A DNA stretch of 15,264 nucleotides. Source: Burkholderiales bacterium. GTDB lineage: Bacteria; Pseudomonadota; Gammaproteobacteria; Burkholderiales; Burkholderiaceae_B. Under the pieces are notes generated by a model that ran no database searches, had not been told where the DNA came from, and saw only the letters and a list, made by a program, of their open reading frames with translations. How positions within the stretch are numbered: position 1 is the first letter of the stretch; every line of letters begins with the position of its first letter. The stretch spans positions 1 to 15,264 of the forward strand of contig SXZD01000090.1 in assembly GCA_005788065.1 (NCBI GenBank). Direction: 5' to 3'. Positions 1-7,049 of the stretch are shown here, piece after piece. Made by a program: the position numbers and the translations under genes.

Positions 1-8
1 AGCCCAAC

Positions 9-38
9 ACTATACTGCGAAACCCTGCAGTCGGTCAA
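9..38 (-). promoter_or_regulatory. Possible sigma70-type promoter reading off the left edge
   Basis: On the minus strand there is a TTGACC hexamer (33-38) followed, after 18 bases, by TATAGT (9-14). Both are close to the sigma70 -35 and -10 consensus. The site lies 41 bases beyond the stop of the TIGR04282-type gene and points leftward, so it could start a separate transcript for whatever lies outside the window. It rests on two hexamers only, and no transcript or gene is visible to confirm it. Confidence 0.3.
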
Positions 39-78
39 ACGCAAAGTGCCCGACGTTGCGCAAGCCTGCGCCGCCCCC

Positions 79-729
79 CTACACCCACCCTGCCTGCACT
101 GCTGCCTCCCAGTCAGCCGGCTCATCCAGATCGGGCTCGGGCTTCAACCACGCATGGCTGAATCCACCCCCATCCAGTGCAGCACGCGTCTGCTCAGCCA
201 CCTGCGAACTCCCCCATGCCAACGCTCCGAACGCAGGCTCGCACACGCAGCCCATGCCCACCATCACGTAACCGCCGTCCAGCGCCGGCACAAACACGGC
301 ATCATGCGTCTGCAGCTCCTTACAGACAGACTGCACATGTTGATACCCCAGCGTCGGAGTGTCTGTGCCCATGATCAATGAACAGGCCGGCGACCCCAGC
401 AGATCGAGCTGCCATTGCATGGCATCACGCATGCGAAGTCCCAGATGACCGGAAGATTGCGGCTGCAGTTGCCAGCGTTGCGGTCGTTCCAGTGTCCCGA
501 GCAGATCCAGCCAATCGCCGACAGTTCCACCATCAGCCCACAACACGGCACGCACATGAGGAGGACAGGCGTCAATCCAATGCAGGCTGCGCAACAGCAA
601 TCGCTTGGCAGCGCGTGCAGCGCCTTCTTCGCCCAACAAAGGGATTAACCGCGTCTTGGCGCGCCCGGGTTCAGGCCACTTGGCAAACACACCCAACAGA
701 AGCGGAGAGACTGCAACAGGAGAAGACAC
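79..729 (-). CDS. TIGR04282-type (DUF2064) glycosyltransferase, arsenosugar/selenium-associated transferase 1
   Basis: This 216-residue protein has a nucleotide-sugar transferase-like fold. Visible marks are the N-terminal AKWPEPGRAKTRL block (residues 16-28), GTDTP (121-125), ALDGGY (149-154) and a C-terminal DLDEPAD (200-206), all typical of TIGR04282/DUF2064 proteins. That family sits beside radical SAM genes of arsenosugar biosynthesis and is first cousin to the TIGR04283 glycosyltransferases; one of those is encoded at 2806-3552. The exact donor and acceptor are not established from sequence. The start is a GTG only 3 bases after the stop of the ABC ATPase gene upstream, preceded by a G-rich stretch, so the two are surely cotranscribed. 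The length is normal for the family and no lesion is visible. Confidence 0.85.
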   Translation of the reverse strand: MSSPVAVSPLLLGVFAKWPEPGRAKTRLIPLLGEEGAARAAKRLLLRSLHWIDACPPHVRAVLWADGGTVGDWLDLLGTLERPQRWQLQPQSSGHLGLRMRDAMQWQLDLLGSPACSLIMGTDTPTLGYQHVQSVCKELQTHDAVFVPALDGGYVMVGMGCVCEPAFGALAWGSSQVAEQTRAALDGGGFSHAWLKPEPDLDEPADWEAAVQAGWV

Positions 730-732
730 CGA

Positions 733-1635
733 TCAGCCCCCGTCCGTATCCTTGCCCGAGAGCAGGCGCAGCACAGCCTTACCGGTGCGACGTGCCACCC
801 CCGGTGGCCTGGCGCCAGCCGCCGCGGTCTCATTTAGGCCCTTCTCCGGCGGAAGATGGTGATACAGACGGTCCAGTTGCTCACGCTCAACCTGCGCTGC
901 CGGTAGATCCAGCACCACGCGACCCTCATTCATGCCGATGATGCGATCGGCAAATTCCATGGCCAGATCGATATCGTGAAGCACCGCCACGGTGGTCAGG
1001 TTGCGCTCACGGGTGAGGTCGCGGATGAGGCGCATCATCTCGACGCTGGCAACCGGATCCAGCGCGGCTGTCGGCTCGTCGGCCAGCAGGATGTCCCCGC
1101 CCTGTACCAAAGCACGGGCAATGGCGACTTTCTGCCGCTCGCCACCCGACAGCGTGTCGGTACGGCGATCCATTTTGTCACTCATGCCCACGGCCTTGAG
1201 CGCCTGACGGGCATTCTCCATTTCGGTTTCCGGAAACCATCCAAACAGGGTTTTCCAGGGCGGCACGCGCGCCAGACTGCCCAGCACGGCATTGTTGAGC
1301 ACGGACAGTCGCCCCACCACCTGCAAACCCTGCGGTATCCAGCCCAAACGGGTACGCACCGAGCGCATGCCCGCGGCACCCATGCTCCACGGATCCTGGC
1401 CAAACACCCGCACAGCACCGGTGTTGGGCTGCATCATCAGCCCCATCAGCTTGAGCAGACTGCTTTTGCCCGCACCGTTGGGGCCTAGTATGACCACACG
1501 TTGCCCGCGCGGCACCGTGAGCGTCACGTCGCTGACGATGATGGTGTCCTGCACCATCCAGAGGGCACGGCTGACCTCAATCGGGTCAGCGTGTCCTCTG
1601 CCGACTGCATCGGGACCGTACATGTGAACGCTCAC
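733..1635 (-). CDS. PhnC-like ABC transporter ATP-binding protein (phosphonate/oxyanion type)
   Basis: The protein is a 300-residue ABC ATPase that should power an importer at the inner membrane. All motifs are present in order: Walker A GPNGAGKSS (51-59), Q-loop Gln102, signature LSGGE (162-166), Walker B ILLADEP (182-188) and H-loop His220. The overall pattern matches the PhnC/phosphonate branch. A tail of about 40 residues after 262 (Ala/Arg-rich) extends past the usual domain. The GTG start at 1635 is supported by an AGGA Shine-Dalgarno (1641-1644 on the plus strand as tcct) 5 bases upstream; an in-frame ATG lies four codons later. It starts 18 bases after the PhnD-like binding-protein gene, its obvious partner. 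No permease gene lies beside it in the window. The substrate is not fixed by sequence: phosphonate, phosphite, selenate or an arsenic oxyanion are all possible, and the flanking TIGR04282/TIGR04283 genes favour a selenium or arsenic compound. Confidence 0.85.
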   Translation of the reverse strand: MSVHMYGPDAVGRGHADPIEVSRALWMVQDTIIVSDVTLTVPRGQRVVILGPNGAGKSSLLKLMGLMMQPNTGAVRVFGQDPWSMGAAGMRSVRTRLGWIPQGLQVVGRLSVLNNAVLGSLARVPPWKTLFGWFPETEMENARQALKAVGMSDKMDRRTDTLSGGERQKVAIARALVQGGDILLADEPTAALDPVASVEMMRLIRDLTRERNLTTVAVLHDIDLAMEFADRIIGMNEGRVVLDLPAAQVEREQLDRLYHHLPPEKGLNETAAAGARPPGVARRTGKAVLRLLSGKDTDGG

Positions 1636-1653
1636 GCCAATCCTGCCTGGCGA

Positions 1654-2577
1654 TCAACGGGGCACCAGCTTGCCCGTGGCCAGACCCGCATCGCGGATTG
1701 GCTTGTAGAAGCTGTTGTCTTTTTTCACGAAGCCCGTGTAGTTCTTGGGCAGCAACTCGGGATTGTTTTTCAGTTCAGCCTCTACCCCCAACAGCGCCGC
1801 GGTAATCTTGTCCACCAAGGCCTTGTCCTTGAGCAACTCCGTGCTGACCGCAAACGCATCGTTGGGCAGCGGATCGGACGTCCAGATGATGCGGCTGTCG
1901 CTCGCCTTGATCAACCCCTGATCAATCATGGTGTCGCGATTGCGATTGAAGTCTGCGCCGGCATCCAGTTCACCGCGTGTCACCGACATTTCGATGGCCT
2001 GGTGCTTGGTGTGGATGACACGGGAAAAATACGTATCCGGGTTGATGCCCTTTTTCTGCATGTAGTGGAAGGGAATCAGATAACCGGACGTCGAGCCCTT
2101 GTCGCCGAATGCAAAAGTCTTGCCTTTCAGGTCGTCAAGGGACTGCGCCTTGGACTCTGGCCCGACCACGATGATGGCGAAATATTCAGGCTTGCCGTTG
2201 TACTGGATGGTGGCAATCGCCTGCGCGCCGCTCTCGTTATTGGCCAGCACATAGCCCCACGGACCCAGCAAAGCGATATCGGTTTCGCCATTGGCCAGCG
2301 ATTTGGCCAGTCCTTCCCAGGTGTCCACGGTGCGCAGTTGCACCGGGCGGCCCACTTTGGCCTCCAGATATTTTGCCAGCGGCGTGTAGGTCGCATCGTT
2401 CTTGTTTTTGTCAGGCTGGAACATGCCCACGCCAAACTTCAAGGGCTCTTTGGACTGCGCCCAGGCGGCGCCACTGACCCACACACCCGAAGACAGGGCG
2501 ACGACTGCGGCCAGACGCCCGGCACTGCCCAGCCATGTGCGGCGACCCGCGCGCGATGCGATGTTGCTCTCAGACAT
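1654..2577 (-). CDS. PhnD-like periplasmic substrate-binding protein (putative selenate/metalloid oxyanion ABC importer)
   Basis: From the ATG at 2577 the protein has 307 residues. Residues 1-40 form an export signal with GRRTWLG (11-17), resembling a twin-arginine motif, a hydrophobic stretch, and an AWA|Q cleavage site after residue 40. The mature part begins LKFGVGMFQPDKNK and carries GSTSGYLIP (161-169), which matches the Ser-Thr-Ser oxyanion-gripping loop of PhnD. The family covers phosphonate, phosphite and arsenite binders, plus a branch annotated as putative selenate binders (TIGR04553). The mature protein has no cysteine, so the AioX-type arsenite-binding mechanism is unlikely. The frame is open to 2685 with other ATGs at 2598 and 2685. 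I chose 2577 because it gives a normal signal peptide and has AAGG eight to nine bases upstream. It is followed by the ATPase gene after 18 bases. Confidence 0.85.
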   Translation of the reverse strand: MSESNIASRAGRRTWLGSAGRLAAVVALSSGVWVSGAAWAQSKEPLKFGVGMFQPDKNKNDATYTPLAKYLEAKVGRPVQLRTVDTWEGLAKSLANGETDIALLGPWGYVLANNESGAQAIATIQYNGKPEYFAIIVVGPESKAQSLDDLKGKTFAFGDKGSTSGYLIPFHYMQKKGINPDTYFSRVIHTKHQAIEMSVTRGELDAGADFNRNRDTMIDQGLIKASDSRIIWTSDPLPNDAFAVSTELLKDKALVDKITAALLGVEAELKNNPELLPKNYTGFVKKDNSFYKPIRDAGLATGKLVPR

Positions 2578-2702
2578 TGAAACTGCCTTGTGTGCCATGT
2601 TCTTGAAATGCTTGAAACCCACCTGCTCACCCCTCTGTGGCTTGTGTTTTGGAAAATACCGTGCAACACATGTTTGCATGTGCACAGTCTAGCCGATTCA
2701 GA

Positions 2703-2730
2703 CCCGGGGATTGTGTCGCAGGTTCCCGGG
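2703..2730. repeat. Imperfect GC-rich inverted repeat
   Basis: Two CCCGGG palindromes (2703-2708 and 2725-2730) frame an imperfect stem: CCGGGGA against TTCCCGG, 6 of 7 positions pairing, with a loop of about 12 bases. It lies between the TIGR04283-type gene and the PhnD-like gene. No T-run follows on either strand, so it is not a textbook intrinsic terminator. It could act as a weak terminator, an mRNA-stability element, or nothing. Confidence 0.3.
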
Positions 2731-2759
2731 CAGCATGACAAATTATTGCCTTTCACCCT

Positions 2760-2819
2760 CTGCCTGCTGCCTGGTGCCTTCTGGCCTCTGAGTACTGCCT
2801 GCTACCTAGTGCCTTCTGC
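2760..2819. repeat. Degenerate direct repeat, two 25-base copies 35 bases apart
   Basis: Copy 1 (2760-2784) and copy 2 (2795-2819) match at 22 of 25 positions and begin ctgcctgct. They are separated by 10 bases. Copy 2 overlaps the last codons and stop of the TIGR04283-type gene: a G-to-A difference from copy 1 creates the minus-strand TAG stop at 2806-2808. The repeats also contain internal CTGCCTG/GTGCCTTCTG sub-units, so the region looks like a decayed short tandem repeat. Confidence 0.7.
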
Positions 2820-3552
2820 TGGCGCGGTACATCTGTGCCAGCACTTGCGGCGACTCGCCCCGCCAATAGAGCCACCGCAGCTTCCACATCAGCACGATGG
2901 TGGACCATGCGCCGTTGGCATCCCACCGCCGGCCGGATGTCCTGACCTTCAGGGTCAGATTGCACGGCGGCTTCACTCGGCGCAGCCGTTTTGAAATCTC
3001 GACGTCTTCCATCAGCGGCTGATCCGGAAACCCGCCCACCGCCTGAAACAGCATCTTCGTGACAAACAAGCCCTGGTCGCCGGTGCTGATCCCCGTGAAA
3101 CGCGAGCGCAGGTTGATCATGAAACCGATGACCGGCAGCCATTTGCTGCGGCCTGCCACCTCCACATCAAACCGCCCCCAGGTCGGCAGGTCCTCTGCCT
3201 GCGCCAGCAAATCCCGCAAAGCCCGCAGCGCTTCTGCCGGCAGCTCGGTATCCGCATGCAAAAAAAGCAGCGCCGGCGCCTTGGCACAGGCCGCGCCCGT
3301 GTTCATCTGACGCGCACGGCCGGGAGGGGTATCTAACCAGCGGTCAGCCAGACCCTTGGCGATCTGGCGCGATGCATCTTCGCTGCCGCCATCGGCCAGA
3401 ATGATCTCCACACCCTGCTCCCTCCACGGCTGCAGGCGTGCCAGCACATCGGGCAACACGCTTGCCTCATTGAGCACGGGCATGATGATGGACAGCCAGG
3501 GCCGCCCCGTCATGAAGGTCGTCGTATAGGACTGTCCCCGTGGAGCACTCAT
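2806..3552 (-). CDS. TIGR04283-type family 2 glycosyltransferase, arsenosugar/selenium-associated transferase 2
   Basis: This 248-residue protein is a small soluble GT-A family 2 glycosyltransferase. Motifs are SIIMPVLNEA (21-30), ILADGGSED (51-59), FLHADTELP (97-105, the metal-binding HAD), TGISTGDQG (153-161) and LMEDVEISKRLRR (180-192). This combination, especially GRARQMN...GD(Q)G...MEDVE, is typical of TIGR04283 proteins, which occur with ArsS-type radical SAM enzymes in arsenosugar gene sets. It presumably joins a sugar to a small (arsenic- or selenium-linked) acceptor, which is inference. The ATG overlaps the mgtE stop as ATGA and has no good Shine-Dalgarno of its own, implying translational coupling; a second ATG at 3513, just before the first beta-strand, is the alternative. 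Its last codons lie in a direct repeat. Confidence 0.85.
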   Translation of the reverse strand: MSAPRGQSYTTTFMTGRPWLSIIMPVLNEASVLPDVLARLQPWREQGVEIILADGGSEDASRQIAKGLADRWLDTPPGRARQMNTGAACAKAPALLFLHADTELPAEALRALRDLLAQAEDLPTWGRFDVEVAGRSKWLPVIGFMINLRSRFTGISTGDQGLFVTKMLFQAVGGFPDQPLMEDVEISKRLRRVKPPCNLTLKVRTSGRRWDANGAWSTIVLMWKLRWLYWRGESPQVLAQMYRASRRH

Positions 3553-5051
3553 CTGAAAAACAGGGTAGCCAAGCCGAGAAAAATGAAAAAACCCAGGCTG
3601 TCAGTCGAAAACGTGAGCAGCACCGAAGATCCCATCGCAGGATCGCGCCCCATTTTCTGCAGACCGAAGGGAACAGCCATGCCGATGAGGGCTCCGATCA
3701 ACAGGTTGAGCATCATGGCCAGCATCATCAGCAACCCCAGCGTGACGCCTTGCGGCGTATCCGAATACAGCAGCCACGCAAAAAAACCGGCGATGCCGCC
3801 CCAAACACACCCATTGAGGAATGCGATGCCCAATTCCTTGTAAAGCAGGCGGCGGGCATTACCGGCTGTCACCTGCCCCAAGGCAATGGAGCGGATCATC
3901 AGCGTCATGGTCTGGTTACCCGAATTGCCGGCGATACCGGCCACAATCGGCATCAGGGTGGCCAACGCCACGACCTTCTCGATGGTGCCCTCAAAACTGC
4001 CGATGACGCGGCTGGCAAAAAATGCCGTGCACAGATTGACCGCCAGCCACAGCCAACGGTTTTTGGCGGACTCCCAGACCGAGGCAAACAGGTCTTCCTC
4101 TTCGCGCAGACCCGCCTGAGACAGCAACTCCGACTCGCCCTCTTCACGGATGACGTCCAGCACTTCGTTCACGGTCAGGCGCCCGACCAGTTTGCCGGCC
4201 GGGTCGGTGACCGGGGCACTGACCAGATCATAACGCTCGAAGGCCTGCGCGGCTTCGGACACGTCGTCCAGCGGCGAGAGTGTGAGCAACTCCACGCTCA
4301 TCACATCGGCCACCATGACCTCCGGCTCATTGATGAGCAGACGGTCCAAGGGCAGTGCACCCTTCAGGTGGTCGTCCCGGTCCACGACAAACACCTGGTC
4401 GGTATGGTCGGGCAACTGGTCGAAACGGCGCAGGTAGCGCAGCACCACCTCCAGCGACACGTCGTCGCGGATGGTCACCATCTCAAAGTCCATGCGCGCG
4501 CCCACCGACTCTTCGGGGTAGGACATGGCAGCGCGCAACTGCTCGCGCTCTTCCAGCGACAGACCGGAGGCCAGTTCCTCCACCACCTCGCGGGGCAGAT
4601 CTTGCGCCAGCTCTGCCAGTTCATTGGTATCGAGGTTTTCTGCCGCGGCAACGAGCTCTTCGTTGTCCATGGTGCGGATGAGGCTCTCCCGCACCGAGTC
4701 GGACAACTCCAGCAGGATCTCGCCCTCGCGCTCGGAACGCACCAGATCCCAGACAACCAGACGGTCTTCCAGCGGCAGCGATTCGAGGATGTAGGCTGTA
4801 TCGGCCGGGTGAAGCTGACGCACCCGGTTGCGCAGCGCATTGACGTGCTGGCGGTGTACGAGGTCTTCGATCAGGGCCTGCCGTTCGCGATGCACCGGTG
4901 AGTGCTGGTTGTGCACCACACTTTCAACCACACGCGAGCGACGCAGCAGGTGCTGCACCTCCTCGAGCGCACGATGGGCGTCATCCACGTCGCGCGGAGG
5001 CGCCACGGGGTCAGAGGCCAGATCGTCCCGGATATCGGGGTGTGTACTCAC
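3549..5051 (-). CDS. mgtE: MgtE magnesium channel/transporter
   Basis: From a GTG at 5051 the product is 500 residues and has full MgtE architecture: N-terminal helical MgtE_N domain (about 55-185), a CBS pair (about 186-310, including VADVMSVEL and LVGRLTVNEVLDVI), a connecting helix, and five membrane segments (about 333-350, 360-380, 407-428, 436-462, 476-498). GIAGNSGNQ (372-380) is the family hallmark, and Asp484 in the last helix corresponds to the Mg2+-binding pore Asp. It carries Mg2+ (possibly Co2+) across the inner membrane and is gated by Mg2+ binding to the cytosolic domains. The frame is open to 5363, but that extension lies inside pabBC and is not MgtE-like. The chosen GTG has GGGAG (5060-5064) 8 bases upstream. 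It starts 28 bases after pabBC and overlaps the next gene by 4 bases. Confidence 0.93.
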   Translation of the reverse strand: MSTHPDIRDDLASDPVAPPRDVDDAHRALEEVQHLLRRSRVVESVVHNQHSPVHRERQALIEDLVHRQHVNALRNRVRQLHPADTAYILESLPLEDRLVVWDLVRSEREGEILLELSDSVRESLIRTMDNEELVAAAENLDTNELAELAQDLPREVVEELASGLSLEEREQLRAAMSYPEESVGARMDFEMVTIRDDVSLEVVLRYLRRFDQLPDHTDQVFVVDRDDHLKGALPLDRLLINEPEVMVADVMSVELLTLSPLDDVSEAAQAFERYDLVSAPVTDPAGKLVGRLTVNEVLDVIREEGESELLSQAGLREEEDLFASVWESAKNRWLWLAVNLCTAFFASRVIGSFEGTIEKVVALATLMPIVAGIAGNSGNQTMTLMIRSIALGQVTAGNARRLLYKELGIAFLNGCVWGGIAGFFAWLLYSDTPQGVTLGLLMMLAMMLNLLIGALIGMAVPFGLQKMGRDPAMGSSVLLTFSTDSLGFFIFLGLATLFFR

Positions 5052-5079
5052 GCGTGGGGCTCCCGCTGTTTGTGCTCGA

Positions 5080-6960
5080 TCACGGCACAGAGGATACCCG
5101 AAAATCCGGCTCAAACCGCATGAGCAACCCACCCTGGCTATCCACGATGCGGTCAACCGGCATCCAGCCGCGCAGGCTGTTGATGACCCACACCGCCTTT
5201 GCGTGTTCGAGAGCCTGCACTCCAAGGCGACGGTGCTTGATACGACCGTTGGCCAACAGTTCCTGCTGCAGGATGCCGGGCAACTGCCAGACAGAATCAG
5301 GGGTCCACAAGCCCTGCGCATCGGCCACCACCAGATTGCCGCGTGCAGTCTCCAGCAACGCACCGTCGGCCGCCTTCAGCAACACATCCGGCTTGGCTGG
5401 CAACGGGCTGGCATGGCGCTCATAGGGTGCGCGCCAGGTGGTCTTGTGCCGGACGAAAGGCAGTTCGGCCGGATGGGCATCCATGGGTTGTTCTGCCAAC
5501 TGCAGGCAAACAGGCAGCGGCAGGACATCGAGCGGGTAAAGCTCCACCGAAAGCCCACCATCGGCATCCAGCAGCCAACGCCCCCGCCACGCGCCTTCCG
5601 GGTGCTCTGCAGCACGGGCCTGCAATGTTGTGAGAATTCGCGAAGGATCGAACACATAGCCAAAGGCCAGAGCGCTTCTCGCCATACGCGCCATATGCAA
5701 AGACTGCCGGACCCAGACGCCGTCCTGCAGCCGCACGGTTTCCAGAATGCTGAAAGCCCGCGCAGCCCGATGGGCAATGCGGGTCTTCCACTGCCATTCT
5801 TCCCACTCGGCTGCCGGGTCTGAATACCAGGTCAGTCCGCTGCCCACGCCATAGTGCAACTGCCCGCTTGCCTTGCAGTGCACCAGCGTGCGGATGGCCA
5901 CATTGAAAAATGCCTTGCCCCCGGGCGCCACCAACCCCACCGCCCCGCAGTACACACCCCGGGGCTGCCCCTCCAGTTCGGCCAGATGCCGCATGGCCTC
6001 GTGCTTCGGGGCGCCCGTCACACTGCCGCAGGGAAACAGGGCTTTGAGCACATCCTCCAGCGTCGCGCCATCGCGCGTGCGTGCCTGCACCGTCGATGTC
6101 ATCTGTACTACAGTCGGATGCGTGTGCACATCAAACAGGGAAGGAACAGCAACCGTGCCGGGTCGGGCAATGCGCGAGAGATCATTGCGCAGCAGATCCA
6201 CGATCATCACGTTCTCTGCACGGTCCTTGTCGCTGGAGCGCAGACGGTCGCGATCCTGTTGTTCGTCGCCACTGGGCGGAGCCGTTCCTTTCATGGGACG
6301 GGTCTGGATCAGATCACCGTCCCATTGGAAAAACAGTTCAGGCGAAGCGCTGACAAGAGCCCACCGGGGTGTTTCCATACAAAAACCCAGCATGGCCGGT
6401 TGCAACTGCGCCAAGCGGTCAAACAGGCCATGCGCGCTGCCCGCCCCCATGGCAGACAGGCCGGCGGTCAGATTGAGCTGATAGTAGCGGCCGTCTGCAA
6501 TCGCCGCACGCACTGCGTCAATCGGTGCGGCAGCACAGTCGCTGGCAACGCGGTTATCCATCAACCAGGGCCGAACAAACGTAAATGGCTGCGGCTCAGC
6601 CCCAGACAGATCTTCAAGCCGGTCTGCAATCAGGAAACAGGCAAGGGGTAGCTCATCCGGCGAACCCGACGCGGAATGGTCTGCGGCTGTCACGAAAGCC
6701 GGATCAAATGCACAGGCCGCTTCATAACCGACAAAGCCGCAGCACCAGGCGCCGTCAAGCGACGCCTGCCATACACGGCGAACCAGCGGCAGCACCTCGT
6801 CCATGCGACGCGCCTCAAACAGCCGCGCAGCTGTACCCAGCCCCCCCTTTGCAAAGGGATGCAACCAGTCCGGCACATCGCCGCCGATCTGCCAGCGGAC
6901 AGAGACCTGCGATGGCCCATCGGCGCGAAAATCCGGACATGTGTCCGACGGCTCATTCAT
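5080..6960 (-). CDS. pabB: Fused aminodeoxychorismate synthase component I / 4-amino-4-deoxychorismate lyase-like protein (PabB-PabC)
   Basis: The 626-residue protein joins two enzymes of p-aminobenzoate synthesis for folate. Residues about 60-400 are the chorismate-binding domain: RPMKGTAPP (221-229) holds the Lys224 that marks PabB, followed by AENVMIVDLLRNDL (248-261), HPTVVQMTSTV and FPCGSVTGAPK (309-319). Residues about 403-620 form a class IV PLP aminotransferase/lyase domain: SILETVRL (404-411), a candidate PLP lysine in RHKTTWR (Lys506), and LLETARGNLV (535-544). The first half aminates chorismate with ammonia from a PabA glutaminase (not in this window); the second should release pyruvate to give p-aminobenzoate. 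The frame is open to 7029, but the ATG at 6960 gives a normal N-terminus. This gene heads the leftward cluster and is divergent from the glycan operon. Confidence 0.9.
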   Translation of the reverse strand: MNEPSDTCPDFRADGPSQVSVRWQIGGDVPDWLHPFAKGGLGTAARLFEARRMDEVLPLVRRVWQASLDGAWCCGFVGYEAACAFDPAFVTAADHSASGSPDELPLACFLIADRLEDLSGAEPQPFTFVRPWLMDNRVASDCAAAPIDAVRAAIADGRYYQLNLTAGLSAMGAGSAHGLFDRLAQLQPAMLGFCMETPRWALVSASPELFFQWDGDLIQTRPMKGTAPPSGDEQQDRDRLRSSDKDRAENVMIVDLLRNDLSRIARPGTVAVPSLFDVHTHPTVVQMTSTVQARTRDGATLEDVLKALFPCGSVTGAPKHEAMRHLAELEGQPRGVYCGAVGLVAPGGKAFFNVAIRTLVHCKASGQLHYGVGSGLTWYSDPAAEWEEWQWKTRIAHRAARAFSILETVRLQDGVWVRQSLHMARMARSALAFGYVFDPSRILTTLQARAAEHPEGAWRGRWLLDADGGLSVELYPLDVLPLPVCLQLAEQPMDAHPAELPFVRHKTTWRAPYERHASPLPAKPDVLLKAADGALLETARGNLVVADAQGLWTPDSVWQLPGILQQELLANGRIKHRRLGVQALEHAKAVWVINSLRGWMPVDRIVDSQGGLLMRFEPDFRVSSVP

Positions 6961-6990
6961 GGCACTTGCATCCCGCCAAATAAAGTTGGT

Positions 6991-7005
6991 TTTGGTGGAA
7001 CCAAA
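6991..7005. repeat. Perfect 6-base inverted repeat in the divergent promoter region
   Basis: TTTGGT (6991-6996), spacer GGA, ACCAAA (7000-7005). It lies between the divergent pabBC (start 6960) and glycosyltransferase (start 7050) genes, where an operator would be expected. The arms are short, so chance is a real possibility. I could not identify convincing -35/-10 pairs in either direction around it. Confidence 0.4.
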
Positions 7006-7049
7006 GCGCAGGGATCTGTAACTCAACACGGTCAGGAAAGCGTTTTGTC

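Noticed and set aside
60..78. Hairpin after the TIGR04282-type gene as a terminator
   Set aside because: Only a 5-base GCGCA/TGCGC stem with no following T-run on the minus strand.
1654..2577. AioX-like arsenite-binding protein
   Set aside because: AioX depends on a cysteine for arsenite; the mature protein here has none.
733..2577. Ordinary phosphonate uptake operon (phnCDE)
   Set aside because: No permease and no C-P lyase or other phosphonate-degradation gene is present, and the neighbours are metalloid-type transferases. It remains possible but is not the best reading.
1501..2580. Plus-strand open frame (359 codons) opposite the binding-protein gene
   Set aside because: The minus-strand protein has a signal peptide and the family oxyanion loop; the plus-strand product has no recognisable features.
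3540..4901. Long plus-strand open frame (453 codons) opposite mgtE
   Set aside because: It mirrors a full, well-conserved MgtE; its translation is His/Gln/Arg-rich with no domain, as expected for an antisense frame in GC-rich DNA.
5052..5363. N-terminal extension of MgtE to 5363
   Set aside because: It overlaps the conserved end of pabBC and is Cys/Trp/Arg-rich, unlike MgtE; the GTG at 5051 has a good Shine-Dalgarno.
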